This document shows positions 8,156 to 17,447 of a DNA stretch of 64,000 nt, in pieces. Each line of letters opens with the position of its first letter. Within the stretch, counting starts at the first letter, position 1. The DNA comes from RH-AL1 sp050013235 (GTDB lineage: Bacteria > Pseudomonadota > Alphaproteobacteria > Rhizobiales > Beijerinckiaceae), in assembly GCA_050013235.1 (NCBI GenBank), contig JBEKFQ010000014.1:1-64000 (forward strand). The letters are read 5' to 3'. Below the pieces are notes generated by a model, which saw only the letters and a program-made list of their open reading frames with translations, made no database searches and had not been told where the DNA came from. A program made the position numbers and the translations under genes.

Positions 8156-9631
8156 ATGACAATCCCCCTCCCCTTCGACAACAGCTACGCCCGCCTCGGC
8201 GTGCCCTTTCTCGCCTCCGTGTTGCCGACGCCGGTTCCCGCGCCGAAACTCGTCAAGCTGAACCGGCGGCTCGCGCTCGATCTCGGCCTCGATCCCGAGG
8301 CGCTGGCCTCGCCCGAAGGCATCGCGGTGCTCGCCGGCAATGCCATCGCAGGCGGCTCGGAGCCGGTCGCCACCGCCTATGCTGGGCATCAATTCGGCAG
8401 TTTCGTGCAGCAGCTCGGCGATGGCCGGGCGATCCTGCTCGGCGAGGTGATCGGCCTGGACGGCAACCGCCGCGATCTCCAGCTGAAAGGCTCCGGGCCG
8501 ACGCCCTATTCGCGCCGGGGCGATGGCCGCGCCGCGCTGGGGCCGGTGCTGCGGGAATATATCGTCAGCGAGGCGATGGCGGCGCTCGGCATTCCCACCA
8601 CGCGCGCCTTGGCCGCCGTCACCACGGGCGATTGGGTCGCTCGCGAGACGGCTTTACCCGGCGCCATCCTGACCCGCGTCGCCGCGAGCCATATTCGCGT
8701 CGGCACGTTCCAGTTTTTTGCCGCCCGGAAAGACCTGGACGCCCTGCGCCGCCTCGCCGGTCACGTCATCGCGCGCCATTATCCCGAAGCCGCCGCAAGC
8801 CCCGAACCGTACCGCGCGCTTCTCGCCGGCGTGATCGCGCGCCAAGCCGCGCTGGTGGCGCGCTGGATGCACATCGGCTTCATCCATGGCGTGATGAACA
8901 CCGACAATATGTCGGTGGCGGGCGAGACCATCGATTATGGCCCCTGCGCCTTCATGGATGTGACCAATCCCTCGACGGTGTTCAGTTCGATCGATTACAT
9001 GGGCCGCTACGCCTACAAGAACCAGCCCGGCATCGCGCATTGGAACTTGGCGCGGCTGGCGGAAGCCCTGCTGCCGCTGCTGGCCGAAGACCCCGCCGAG
9101 GCGGTCGAGATCGCCAACGGCGCGCTGGCTGGTTTTGTCCCGGCCTATGACGAAGCCTATCTCGCCGGCCTGCGGCAAAAGCTCGGGCTTTTGACGCCCC
9201 AGGAGGACGATGCGGCCTTGGCGCAGGATCTCCTCGCGCGCATGACGGCGCAGAAAGCCGATTTCACGCTGACGTTCCGGCGTTTAAGCGACGCGGCGGG
9301 AAACCCGGACGCGGACGGCGCGGTTCGCGCCCTGTTCGCGGAGCCCACCGCCTACGACGAATGGGCCGTGACCTGGCGCGCGCGCCTCGCCCGCGAGGCG
9401 GATCGGAGCGCGTCGCAAGCGGCGATGCGGCAAGCCAACCCGGCCTTCATCCCGCGCAATCACCGCGTCGAAGCCGCCATCGCCGCCGCCGTCGATGCCC
9501 AAGACTTCGCGCCGTTCGAGGAACTGATGACGGTTCTGGCGAAGCCTTACGAGGACCAACCCGAGCATGCCGCCTATGCCGCGCCGCCGGCCCAGATCGA
9601 CGCGGCCTATCAGACGTTTTGCGGGACGTGA
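8156..9631 (+). CDS. selO: Protein adenylyltransferase SelO (YdiU/UPF0061)
   Basis: 491-residue SelO pseudokinase, an enzyme that attaches AMP to Ser, Thr or Tyr of target proteins and is linked to redox stress. The family core is clear: AYAGHQFGSF (about residues 75-84), QLGDGRAILLGE, LQLKGSGPTPYSRRGDGRA, the LREYIVSEAM helix, and GVMNTDNMSV followed by IDYGPCAFMD (about 245-272), which carry the metal and ATP ligands. The conserved near-C-terminal Cys (FCGT end) matches the position of Sec or Cys in the family. The ATG at 8156 gives the expected N-terminus (PFDNSYARLG). It is monocistronic and convergent with ilvD. Confidence 0.95.
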   Translation: MTIPLPFDNSYARLGVPFLASVLPTPVPAPKLVKLNRRLALDLGLDPEALASPEGIAVLAGNAIAGGSEPVATAYAGHQFGSFVQQLGDGRAILLGEVIGLDGNRRDLQLKGSGPTPYSRRGDGRAALGPVLREYIVSEAMAALGIPTTRALAAVTTGDWVARETALPGAILTRVAASHIRVGTFQFFAARKDLDALRRLAGHVIARHYPEAAASPEPYRALLAGVIARQAALVARWMHIGFIHGVMNTDNMSVAGETIDYGPCAFMDVTNPSTVFSSIDYMGRYAYKNQPGIAHWNLARLAEALLPLLAEDPAEAVEIANGALAGFVPAYDEAYLAGLRQKLGLLTPQEDDAALAQDLLARMTAQKADFTLTFRRLSDAAGNPDADGAVRALFAEPTAYDEWAVTWRARLAREADRSASQAAMRQANPAFIPRNHRVEAAIAAAVDAQDFAPFEELMTVLAKPYEDQPEHAAYAAPPAQIDAAYQTFCGT

Positions 9632-9674
9632 AAGAAAAACTCCCCGGCTTTCCCTCCCGCTTCACGTCTGCTCC

Positions 9675-9840
9675 GCGACGTCATTCCGGGGCGAGCCGAA
9701 GGCGAGAGCCCGGAACCCATGACAACGTGGTTGAAAAAAGCACCCCGAAGATTTAGCGGCTGGAACGGTTCAGCCTCTTCCATATTCCACGTTGTCCTGG
9801 ATTCCGGGCTCGCCTATAGCGACCCGGAATGACGTCGCGG
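9675..9840. repeat. Long imperfect inverted repeat (GTCATTCCGGG family), copy 1
   Basis: Arms 9675-9735 and 9781-9840 pair over most of their length: GCGACGTCATTCCGGG at the left end and CCCGGAATGACGTCGC at the right, with CCCGGAA and ACAACGTGG blocks inside. It sits between the convergent selO and ilvD genes. A second copy is at 27799-27953. Such CCGGAATGAC elements are common in alphaproteobacterial intergenic DNA. Confidence 0.8.
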
Positions 9841-9863
9841 CCCACACGGCGAGAGAGGGGTGT

Positions 9864-11714
9864 TTACCCCCGCTTCTGATCCACATCCCGCACCGCCCCG
9901 CGCGAGGCGCTTGTGGTGAAGGCGGCATAGGCTTTCAGCGCGGAGGACACTTTCCGGGTGCGATGCCCGGGATGCCAGGCCGCGGACCCCTTGGCCGCCA
10001 TGGCGTCGCGCCGCGCGGCCAAAGTGGCGTCGTCCACGGCGAGCCGGATCGAGCGCTTAGGGATATCGATCTCGATCGTGTCGCCATTTTCGACGAGCCC
10101 GATCAAGCCGCCCTCGGCAGCCTCCGGCGAGACATGGCCGATGGAAAGTCCCGACGTGCCGCCGGAAAAGCGCCCGTCCGTGATCAAGGCGCAGGCTTTG
10201 CCGAGGCCCTTGGATTTGAGATAGCTCGTGGGATAGAGCATTTCCTGCATGCCGGGGCCCCCGCGCGGCCCTTCGTAGCGGATGACGACGACATCGCCCG
10301 CCTTGACCGTGCCGTTCAAAATCCCGCTGACGGCATCGTCCTGGCTCTCGAACACGCGGGCCGGGCCGGTGAAGACCAGAATGCTGTCGTCGACGCCCGC
10401 CGTCTTGACGATACAGCCATCGGCGGCGAGGTTTCCGGAAAGCACGGCGAGGCCGCCGTCCTGGGAGAACGCATGTTCGCGGTCGCGGATCACGCCCTTG
10501 GCACGGTCGAGATCGAGGGCGTCCCAGCGCCGCTCTTGGCTGAAGGCCACTTGCGTCGGCACGCCGCCGGGCGCCGCGCGGAAGAACGTCCGCACCGCAT
10601 CGCTCTCGCTTTGCGCGATGTCCCAACGCGCCAACGCTTCGCCGAGCGTGGCGCTGTGGACCGTCGGCTCCTCGGCATTGATGAGGCCCGCGCGGTCCAA
10701 TTCGCCGAGGATCGCCATGACGCCGCCGGCGCGGTGGACGTCTTCCATATGGACGTCGGACTTGGCCGGGGCGACCTTGCACAGGCAGGGCACGCGGCGC
10801 GACAACCGGTCGATATCGGTCATGGTGAAATCCGTCCCCGCTTCATGCGCGGCGGCGAGGAGATGCAGCACGGTATTGGTCGAGCCGCCCATGGCGATAT
10901 CGAGGCTCATCGCATTCTCGAACGCCTTGAAACTGGCGACGGAGCGCGGCAGCACGGACGTGTCGTTTTGCTCGTAATAGCGCCGCGCGATCTCGACGAT
11001 CAGGCTGCCCGCTTCGAGAAACAGGCGCTTGCGGTCGGCATGGGTGGCGAGAACCGAGCCATTGCCGGGTAGCGAGAGGCCCAGGGCTTCCGTCAGGCAG
11101 TTCATCGAATTGGCGGTGAACATGCCGGAGCAGGAGCCGCACGTCGGGCAGGCCGAGCGCTCGACGACGGCCACTTCGGCGTCGGTATAAGAGGAATCGG
11201 CCGCCGCCACCATGGCGTCGATCAGATCGAGGGCGACTTCCTTGCCCTTTAGGATCACCTTGCCGGCCTCCATCGGGCCGCCCGAGACGAAGACGGCGGG
11301 AATGTTGAGCCGCAGCGCCGCCATCAGCATGCCGGGCGTGATTTTGTCGCAGTTCGAGATGCAGACGAGCGCATCGGCGCAATGCGCATTGGCCATATAT
11401 TCCACGCTGTCGGCGATCAATTCGCGCGAGGGCAGGCTGTACAGCATGCCGTCGTGGCCCATGGCGATGCCGTCGTCGACCGCGATCGTGTTGAACTCCT
11501 TGGCGACCCCGCCGGCGCGTTCGATCTCGCGGGCGACGAGCTGGCCGAGATCCTTCAAATGGACATGGCCGGGCACGAACTGCGTGAAGGAATTGACGAC
11601 GGCGATGATCGGCTTGCCGAAATCGGCATCTTTCATGCCCGTCGCGCGCCAAAGGCCGCGCGCGCCCGCCATATTGCGGCCATGGGTCGTGGTGCGGGAG
11701 CGATAGGGAGGCAC
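9864..11714 (-). CDS. ilvD: Dihydroxy-acid dehydratase
   Basis: 616 residues, the length of the E. coli enzyme. It dehydrates 2,3-dihydroxy-isovalerate and 2,3-dihydroxy-3-methylvalerate in valine and isoleucine synthesis, and makes the precursor of leucine and pantothenate. Iron-sulfur ligands and signatures are present: CISNCDKITPGM (about residues 122-133), CPTCGSCSGMFTANSMNCL (about 195-213), the carbamylated-Lys/Mg site region, and the C-terminal ITDGRFSGGTSGLSIGHVSP. The frame opens at a TTG (11732), but a GTG at 11714 gives the conserved start PPYRSRTTTHGRNMAGARG and is preferred. Monocistronic. Confidence 0.96.
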   Translation of the reverse strand: MPPYRSRTTTHGRNMAGARGLWRATGMKDADFGKPIIAVVNSFTQFVPGHVHLKDLGQLVAREIERAGGVAKEFNTIAVDDGIAMGHDGMLYSLPSRELIADSVEYMANAHCADALVCISNCDKITPGMLMAALRLNIPAVFVSGGPMEAGKVILKGKEVALDLIDAMVAAADSSYTDAEVAVVERSACPTCGSCSGMFTANSMNCLTEALGLSLPGNGSVLATHADRKRLFLEAGSLIVEIARRYYEQNDTSVLPRSVASFKAFENAMSLDIAMGGSTNTVLHLLAAAHEAGTDFTMTDIDRLSRRVPCLCKVAPAKSDVHMEDVHRAGGVMAILGELDRAGLINAEEPTVHSATLGEALARWDIAQSESDAVRTFFRAAPGGVPTQVAFSQERRWDALDLDRAKGVIRDREHAFSQDGGLAVLSGNLAADGCIVKTAGVDDSILVFTGPARVFESQDDAVSGILNGTVKAGDVVVIRYEGPRGGPGMQEMLYPTSYLKSKGLGKACALITDGRFSGGTSGLSIGHVSPEAAEGGLIGLVENGDTIEIDIPKRSIRLAVDDATLAARRDAMAAKGSAAWHPGHRTRKVSSALKAYAAFTTSASRGAVRDVDQKRG

Positions 11715-11927
11715 GGGCGGATCTTTCCTCAAAAGCGGGGGCGGCCAAAGGCTTAGCCGGAAGAACGGCTTGGCCAGGCTATTCTAGGCTTGTGACCACA
11801 TTCTTTGGGCCACGTTCTTGGCGAACACAAGGCCAAGACGTCAAGGGGCGATTTGATCGTGGGAGCTGTTTCGTGAGCACAGGAGCGGCCGCCGTCAGGC
11901 GCGAAGGCGCGTAAGACCCCCTGGAAG

Positions 11928-11968
11928 GCTTGGCCGGCCCTCGCTCCCGGACTTTCGCGGTTCTTGAC
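11928..11968. repeat. Half-copy of the 7713-7847 palindromic element
   Basis: GGCTTGGCCGGCCCTCGCTC followed by CCGGACTTTCGCGGTTCTTG matches the left arm of the 7713-7847 element (GCTTGGCTGACCCTCGCTCC, then CGGAATTTCGCC) with a few changes. No matching right arm is visible nearby. It lies in the 11715-12030 intergenic region, which otherwise shows no gene. Confidence 0.55.
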
Positions 11969-12030
11969 GCCCGGCCGGGAATCGCTGCTTGCTCTCGATA
12001 TGCTTGGCAAAAAGCATTGGGGGTTGCGCC

Positions 12031-12276
12031 ATGGACCAGATCACCGCCGTCGAACGAGAGCTTTTGGTCTTAGGCGTCCCGGCCAGCCTTCCAGCCGAAG
12101 AGCTGCGCCATTTGGCGAAAGACATTCTTTGGGAGGCTTTGGCGCTGAAATCCGCGGACGCCCTGACAGGCCCCTTGGCAGCCATCCAATCCACCTATGA
12201 AATCCCGTACAATTCGGAGGACTGCGACCGCATCGCGGCATCGATTTGGGAAATGGCTCATGGCAACCGGACCTAG
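12031..12276 (+). CDS. Small hypothetical protein
   Basis: 81 residues from the ATG at 12031 (MDQITAVERELLVLGVP), preceded by a G-rich stretch that can act as Shine-Dalgarno. The composition is normal, with acidic helices and few Arg, unlike the Arg-rich translation of non-coding frames here. It is probably a soluble, mostly helical protein. An earlier ATG at 11989 is in frame but would overlap repeat-like DNA. No family recognised. It stands alone upstream of the acyltransferase fusion gene. Confidence 0.55.
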   Translation: MDQITAVERELLVLGVPASLPAEELRHLAKDILWEALALKSADALTGPLAAIQSTYEIPYNSEDCDRIAASIWEMAHGNRT

Positions 12277-12431
12277 CGCACCTTCATAAAAGGTGCTGCC
12301 TTTTCCTGGACATGCTCGAGCGCATCGCGATATTTCGAGACTTCGCGAAGGCGCGATCTCGCATAATATGCCGTGCTAGAGCGCGTTCCGCCCCGGCGAT
12401 AAGAACGCGCGCGCTTTAACGAGAAGGTGGA

Positions 12432-12476
12432 GCATGCCCCCGGTCACAAAAGTCTGCAACTTTTGTGGGACATGTT
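12432..12476. repeat. GCATG-bounded hairpin repeat, copy 1 (leader of the aas-type gene)
   Basis: GCATGCCCCCGGTCACAAAA, GTCTGCAAC, then TTTTGTGGGACATG: inner arms CACAAAAGT and ACTTTTGTG pair around CTGCA-type centre bases, with outer GCATG/CATG ends. It is one of two tandem copies in the 290 bases upstream of the large acyltransferase gene. The shared block AGAGCGCGTTCCGC (12378-12391) lies just before it. Confidence 0.65.
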
Positions 12477-12511
12477 GTACTCGCACTCTTTAATGGAAGC
12501 GAGCGCGGGTT

Positions 12512-12550
12512 CCCGGTCACGAAAGTCCATAACTTTCGTGGGAGCATGCT
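12512..12550. repeat. GCATG-bounded hairpin repeat, copy 2 (leader of the aas-type gene)
   Basis: CCCGGTCACGAAAGTC, CATAA, then CTTTCGTGGGAGCATGCT. The arms CACGAAAGT and ACTTTCGTG pair perfectly. Compared with copy 1, compensating A-to-G and T-to-C changes keep the stem, which suggests that structure is conserved. It ends 16 bases before the start codon at 12567, so it would sit in the 5' leader. Confidence 0.65.
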
Positions 12551-12566
12551 CTCGAGAGGAACCAAT

Positions 12567-15500
12567 ATGAGCAGCCACCTGCTGAGAAGCCGGACATTCG
12601 CACCCTTGTTTTGGTGTCAGGCTCTTTCCGCCTTCAACGATACCTATTTGAAGACGGCATTGACCTTCCTCGTCATCGCCACGCTGCCGGAGAATCAAGC
12701 CGGGCTGCTGGTTCAGCTGGCCCTTGCGGTCTTCATGGCGCCCACCTTCATCTTTTCGGCGCTCGGCGGCGAATGGGCCGACCGTTACGACAAGGCCTTG
12801 ATGGCGCGCCGGCTGAAACTCGGGGAATTCGCGGCCGTCGGCATCGCGGTCATCGGCTTTCTCTTGCCCTCCTTGCCGCTTCTCTTTCTCGCCTTGTTTT
12901 GTTTCGGACTGATTTCGGCGCTGTTTGGCCCGATCAAATACGGCATTCTTCCCGACCTTCTCGCGACGCATGACATTCCCGCGGGCAACGCTTTCGTCGA
13001 GGGCGCGACCTTTATCGCGGTGATCGGCGGCACGTTCATGGGCGGCATGGCCTCGCGGGAGGGCGGCGGCGCGGCATGGTTCTGCGCGCTGCTGGTCTTA
13101 TTTTCCGCCGCGTGCTGGATTTCGAGCCTGCTCATTCCCCGCACCGGCGAGGCGGCGCCGGGTCTGCGGATCGAGCCCAACGTCCTCCTCTCCACAAAGC
13201 ACCTCCTAAAGGACTTATGGAGCAATACGCGGCTCTGGCGCGGCGGGATCATCGTCAGCATGTTCTGGCTCGTGGGCGCCGTCGTCATGGCGCTTCTGCC
13301 TGGACTTGTGAGAAATACCCTGGGCGTGGACAATACCGTCTTCAATATTTACCTCGCGCTGTTCGCGGCGGGCATCGGCCTCGGCTCGGCATTGGCCTCA
13401 TGGTTGCTCGATGGCCGCATCATGCTTCTGCCGACCCCCTTGGCCGCCGTGATGCTCGGGCTTATTTCGATTGATCTCGGACTAACCTTGCTGGGCGCCA
13501 CCCCGCATGCCCCGGCGATGGGTGCTTACGATTTTTTTCGCACCGGCCAAGCCTGGCACGTGGGACTGGATCTCCTGGCCATTACGATTTGCGGCGGTCT
13601 CTTCGTCGTGCCGGCCTTCGCGGCGGTGCAGATCTGGGCCGAGCCCGGCCACCGCGCCCGGATTATCGCGGCGGTCAATGTTCTCTCCGCCGCATTCATG
13701 GTGGCAGGCGCCGTGGCTGTGGGGTTGTTGCAGGCGGCGGGCCTCTCCAACGGCGGAATCTTCATTCTGATCGGCGTTGTGTCCGTTGGCGCGTCCGCTT
13801 GGATTTTCGCGGTTTTGCCGGCCAATCCGCTGCAGGATCTCGCTGCTCTGATGTTTCGCCTGGTTTATAGCTTGGATGTGCGAGGGCACGAAAATATCGC
13901 GAAGGCCGGCCCCAACGCCGTCATCGTGATGAACCATACGAGTTTCCTCGATGCCGCCGCGCTCTTCAGCGTGCTGGATAACGAGGCCGTCTTCGCCGTC
14001 GACACGTTCATCGCCGAGCGCTGGTGGCTCAAGCCGCTGCTGAAATTTGCCGACACCATCCCGGTCGATCCCACCAATCCGCTTGCGATTCGCGCGCTGA
14101 TCCATGCGGCTCAAGCCGGCAAGACCCTGGTGATTTTTCCCGAGGGGCGCCTGACCCGCACCGGAAGTTTGATGAAAATCTACGATGGCGCGGGACTGAT
14201 CGCCGTCCACGCCGGCCTGCCGGTCGTCTCCATCCGCATTCAAGGGACGGAGCCAACCCACTTTTCCGTCCTCACCGATGCGCAGGTGCGCCGCCGCTGG
14301 TTCAACAAAATTACCATCACCATTCTCGAGCCCCGCGAGCTGAAGCTGCCGGATAACTTGCGGGGACGCGCCTTGCGGCAGGCGGCGGACTCGGCGCTCT
14401 ATGAAATCATGTCGGAGACGGTGTTTCGTACCACGCCCATCGACCGCACGCTCTTCGAGGCCGTCGTTGCCGCCGCCCGCGAGCACGGACCGGAACGTGT
14501 CGCGCTGGAAGACCCCACTTCGGGCACGATGACCTACAAGCGTCTGCTGATGGGAGCGCGTATTCTCGGGCGTAAGCTCGGCTCCCTTGCCTCGCCGGGC
14601 GGCGCGATTGGCGTCATGTTGCCCTCGTCCAATGGCGCGGTCGTCACCATCTTGGGGCTCGTGTCGGCGGGGCGCGTGCCGGCCATGGTCAATTTCACCG
14701 CGGGGGCCGGCGCCATCAAAGCAGCGGGAACCGTCGCGGCTTTCGATACGATCGTGACCTCCCGCGCTTTTGTCGCCAAGGCGCGCTACGAAACGCTGGT
14801 GGCGGAACTGGAGAAGAGTTTTTCGCTGGTCTATCTCGAGGATCTCCAACCACGGATCACCCGTTGGGACAAGCTCGATGGTTTGCTCCGCCACCGCAAG
14901 GCCCTGGCCCGGCGCTGCGCCGGCGATGCCGCCGCGATCCTCTTCACCTCGGGCTCCGAGGGCGCGCCGAAAGGTGTCGTTCTGTCCCATCGCAATATGC
15001 TTTCCAATGCTGCGCAGGCCAAGGCCGTGGTCGATTTCGGGCGCGAAGACAAAGTCTTCAATGTCTTGCCGGTGTTTCACGCCTTTGGCCTGACGATCGG
15101 GCTCGCGATTCCGCTCGTTCACGGCGTGCCGGTGTATCTCTACCCGTCGCCGCTGCATTTCCGGATCGTGCCGGAACTCATCTACATCACCAACGCCACC
15201 ATTCTCTTCGGCACGGACACATTTTTGACGGGCTATGGACGGGCCGCGAACCCTTACGATCTCCGCTCGCTACGCTATGTCATGGCCGGCGCCGAGCCGG
15301 TGCGGGCGGTGACGCGGGCGGTTTGGATGGAGAAATTCGGGCTGCGCATTCTCGAAGGCTATGGCGTCACCGAGACCGCGCCGGTGCTCGCGCTGAATAC
15401 GCCGATGTTCAACAGATACGGATCGGTTGGACGCCTGATGCCGGGGATGGAGGCGCGGCTGGAACCGGTCGAGGGGATCGAGGAAGGCGGGCGCCTGCAA

Positions 15501-15971
15501 GTGCGCGGGCCGAATGTGATGTTGGGCTATCTCAAGGTGGACGAGCCAGGCAGCATCCAGCCTGTCGAGGGCGAGTGGTACGATACCGGCGATATCGTCA
15601 CGATCGATGCTCAGAGCTTCATCACGATCAAGGGCCGGGCGAAGCGCTTCGCCAAGGTCGCGGGGGAGATGATTTCGCTGGCCGCCGTCGAGGTTTTAGC
15701 CGGTGAGCTCTGGCCCGGGGAACTCTCCGGCGCCGTATTCATGCCGGACGTCCGGCGCGGCGAGAAGATCGTCCTGGTGACGCAAGCGACCAACGCCACG
15801 CGCGCCGATTTCGCGGCCTACGCCCGCGATCAAGGCGCGCATGAGCTGCTGGTGCCAGCCGAGGTCGTCACCGTGCCCCACGTGCCATTGCTTGGAAGCG
15901 GCAAGGTCGATCTTCCCGCCGTGAAACGGCTCGTCGAGGAACGCGAGGCGCAAAAAGCCGCGGCGGCGTGA
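12567..15971 (+). CDS. aas: MFS transporter / PlsC acyltransferase / acyl-ACP synthetase fusion (LplT-Aas type)
   Basis: 1134-residue three-domain membrane protein for lysophospholipid salvage. Residues 1 to about 420 form a 12-helix MFS domain like LplT, which flips lysophospholipids inward. About 430-640 is a PlsC-type acyltransferase with the H-X4-D motif (H457 in NHTSFLD) and FPEGRLTRTG. About 660-1134 is an AMP-forming acyl-ACP synthetase with TSGSEGAPKG (from residue 794), EGYGVTETAP and a C-terminal GRAKRF..GEMIS lid. In E. coli, LplT and Aas are two proteins; here they are one chain, as in several alphaproteobacteria. The ATG at 12567 follows GAGAGGA and is preferred over an upstream in-frame ATG at 12465, which would translate the hairpin repeats. 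Confidence 0.92.
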   Translation: MSSHLLRSRTFAPLFWCQALSAFNDTYLKTALTFLVIATLPENQAGLLVQLALAVFMAPTFIFSALGGEWADRYDKALMARRLKLGEFAAVGIAVIGFLLPSLPLLFLALFCFGLISALFGPIKYGILPDLLATHDIPAGNAFVEGATFIAVIGGTFMGGMASREGGGAAWFCALLVLFSAACWISSLLIPRTGEAAPGLRIEPNVLLSTKHLLKDLWSNTRLWRGGIIVSMFWLVGAVVMALLPGLVRNTLGVDNTVFNIYLALFAAGIGLGSALASWLLDGRIMLLPTPLAAVMLGLISIDLGLTLLGATPHAPAMGAYDFFRTGQAWHVGLDLLAITICGGLFVVPAFAAVQIWAEPGHRARIIAAVNVLSAAFMVAGAVAVGLLQAAGLSNGGIFILIGVVSVGASAWIFAVLPANPLQDLAALMFRLVYSLDVRGHENIAKAGPNAVIVMNHTSFLDAAALFSVLDNEAVFAVDTFIAERWWLKPLLKFADTIPVDPTNPLAIRALIHAAQAGKTLVIFPEGRLTRTGSLMKIYDGAGLIAVHAGLPVVSIRIQGTEPTHFSVLTDAQVRRRWFNKITITILEPRELKLPDNLRGRALRQAADSALYEIMSETVFRTTPIDRTLFEAVVAAAREHGPERVALEDPTSGTMTYKRLLMGARILGRKLGSLASPGGAIGVMLPSSNGAVVTILGLVSAGRVPAMVNFTAGAGAIKAAGTVAAFDTIVTSRAFVAKARYETLVAELEKSFSLVYLEDLQPRITRWDKLDGLLRHRKALARRCAGDAAAILFTSGSEGAPKGVVLSHRNMLSNAAQAKAVVDFGREDKVFNVLPVFHAFGLTIGLAIPLVHGVPVYLYPSPLHFRIVPELIYITNATILFGTDTFLTGYGRAANPYDLRSLRYVMAGAEPVRAVTRAVWMEKFGLRILEGYGVTETAPVLALNTPMFNRYGSVGRLMPGMEARLEPVEGIEEGGRLQVRGPNVMLGYLKVDEPGSIQPVEGEWYDTGDIVTIDAQSFITIKGRAKRFAKVAGEMISLAAVEVLAGELWPGELSGAVFMPDVRRGEKIVLVTQATNATRADFAAYARDQGAHELLVPAEVVTVPHVPLLGSGKVDLPAVKRLVEEREAQKAAAA

Positions 15972-16202
15972 GGAGGCTTTTTCGGATAGGGGTCGATTTC
16001 GAACGGATGGTGCTCGCCAATTTGCGGGCGCGCCGACGCGTTAGGGCCGGAAGGGGATGGGAGCAGACGTTCAAGCGATGCGGCATCTATGTCTATTTTG
16101 CGCCATAAGCGGAAGTTCGGCGTTGGCTTAACGAACCCGTGCCTTCGGCGGCAAGCGGCCATCCGCCTTGGTCCAGTTGATGGCGCGGCGACGCCTGCCG
16201 GC

Positions 16203-17447
16203 TCAAGTCTGCGGCGGCGCGGCCTTGCTTTCAGCGGTTTCGGGCATCCGAAGCGCGAAGACGGCGAAAGCCACCGAAGCGGCGGCGCCCAAGGTGAGAA
16301 AGGCGGCACTGTAGCCAAAGTGATCGACGATGATGCCGGCGGCGAGCCCGCTCAGCGAAGCGCCGATTCCCTGCATTGTGGCGACCGCGCCCTGGGCCAG
16401 ATTGTAGCGACCGGTGCCACGCATGATGTCGGCAATGACCAGCGGCGTCAGCGCGCCAAAAATGCCGGCGCCGACGCCGTCAAGTATCTGAACGCCGATA
16501 AGCCAGAAACTATTGTCGGAGAACGTATAGAGCGCCGCGCGGATCGGTAGGATGGCGAAACCTGCGAGAAACAGCGGTTTGCGGCCCCAGACATCCGCCT
16601 TGCGCCCCACCAGCAAGGCAATTGGCAGCATCACCATTTGGGCGGCGACGATGCAGGACGACATCATCGCCGTCGCTTCCTTCGGATAGGCGGCGGCGAG
16701 CTTTTGGCCGACCAGCGGCAGCAAAGCCGCATTGGCGAAATGAAACAGCATGGCGCAGACAGCGAAAATGACCAGCGGCCGAGTTTTGAGCAGGATGGCA
16801 TAATCGGCGGCGCTGGCTGGACCAGTCGTCGCGCCGGAGGCCGGTTCCAGGTCTCTGGCCCTATCGTTGTCAATTGCTTTGGCGGGAATGGAGAGAACGG
16901 CGACCGCGCTGAGAGCCGCGAAGACGGGCGCCAGCAGAAATACGGCGCGCTGGGAAAAGATATAGCCGACCGCGCCCGCAGCTACGGCTATAGCGACATT
17001 GCCGGCATGGTCGAAGGCGGAGTTACGCCCCATCCGCCGCGCCAGTTTTTCGCGCGCATAAAGCCCAAGGGTCAGCGCCGCGATAGCCGGACCGAAAACG
17101 TCGCCGACCACCGCCATCAGGCTGTTGGCGAGCAGAACCGGCCAAAAATAGGGCCATGCGAAAATGACGCCGCCGCCAAGGCCCAGAACCGCCAATGCCA
17201 GCACAATCATGCCGCGTTTGGAGCGGGTCTCGTCGATCGCGGCGCCGATGGGCGTCTGGACGGCGATGCCAAGCAGACCGGCGATCGTCGTCACCACGCC
17301 GACCTGCGACTGGCTCCAATGCTGCTGGCTGACCAGAAAAACGTTGAGGAACGGCCCGAAGGCGCCGCGCACGTCGGCCAGCAGGAAGTTGACGGCGTCG
17401 AGCGAGAGCGGGTTGAACGATTTGGTCCTGGCCGATGTCACAGCCAT
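16203..17447 (-). CDS. MFS transporter
   Basis: 414-residue major facilitator protein with about 12 hydrophobic segments. The first cytoplasmic loop carries a recognisable MFS motif region (GAAIDETRSKRGMIV, about residues 50-64) and the second half repeats it (GRKADVWGRKPLFLAG). The substrate cannot be told. The ATG at 17447 overlaps the end of the SLC13-type gene by 10 bases, so the two are translationally coupled and likely act together; an upstream start at 17513 would lie deep inside that gene. It is convergent with the acyltransferase fusion gene. The 231-base gap on that side shows no gene. Confidence 0.88.
   Translation of the reverse strand: MAVTSARTKSFNPLSLDAVNFLLADVRGAFGPFLNVFLVSQQHWSQSQVGVVTTIAGLLGIAVQTPIGAAIDETRSKRGMIVLALAVLGLGGGVIFAWPYFWPVLLANSLMAVVGDVFGPAIAALTLGLYAREKLARRMGRNSAFDHAGNVAIAVAAGAVGYIFSQRAVFLLAPVFAALSAVAVLSIPAKAIDNDRARDLEPASGATTGPASAADYAILLKTRPLVIFAVCAMLFHFANAALLPLVGQKLAAAYPKEATAMMSSCIVAAQMVMLPIALLVGRKADVWGRKPLFLAGFAILPIRAALYTFSDNSFWLIGVQILDGVGAGIFGALTPLVIADIMRGTGRYNLAQGAVATMQGIGASLSGLAAGIIVDHFGYSAAFLTLGAAASVAFAVFALRMPETAESKAAPPQT

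Noticed and set aside
13482..15158. A 558-residue open frame antisense to the acyltransferase fusion gene
   Set aside because: Its Arg-, Gly- and His-rich composition is the mirror of a GC-rich coding strand; the sense frame has clear catalytic motifs.
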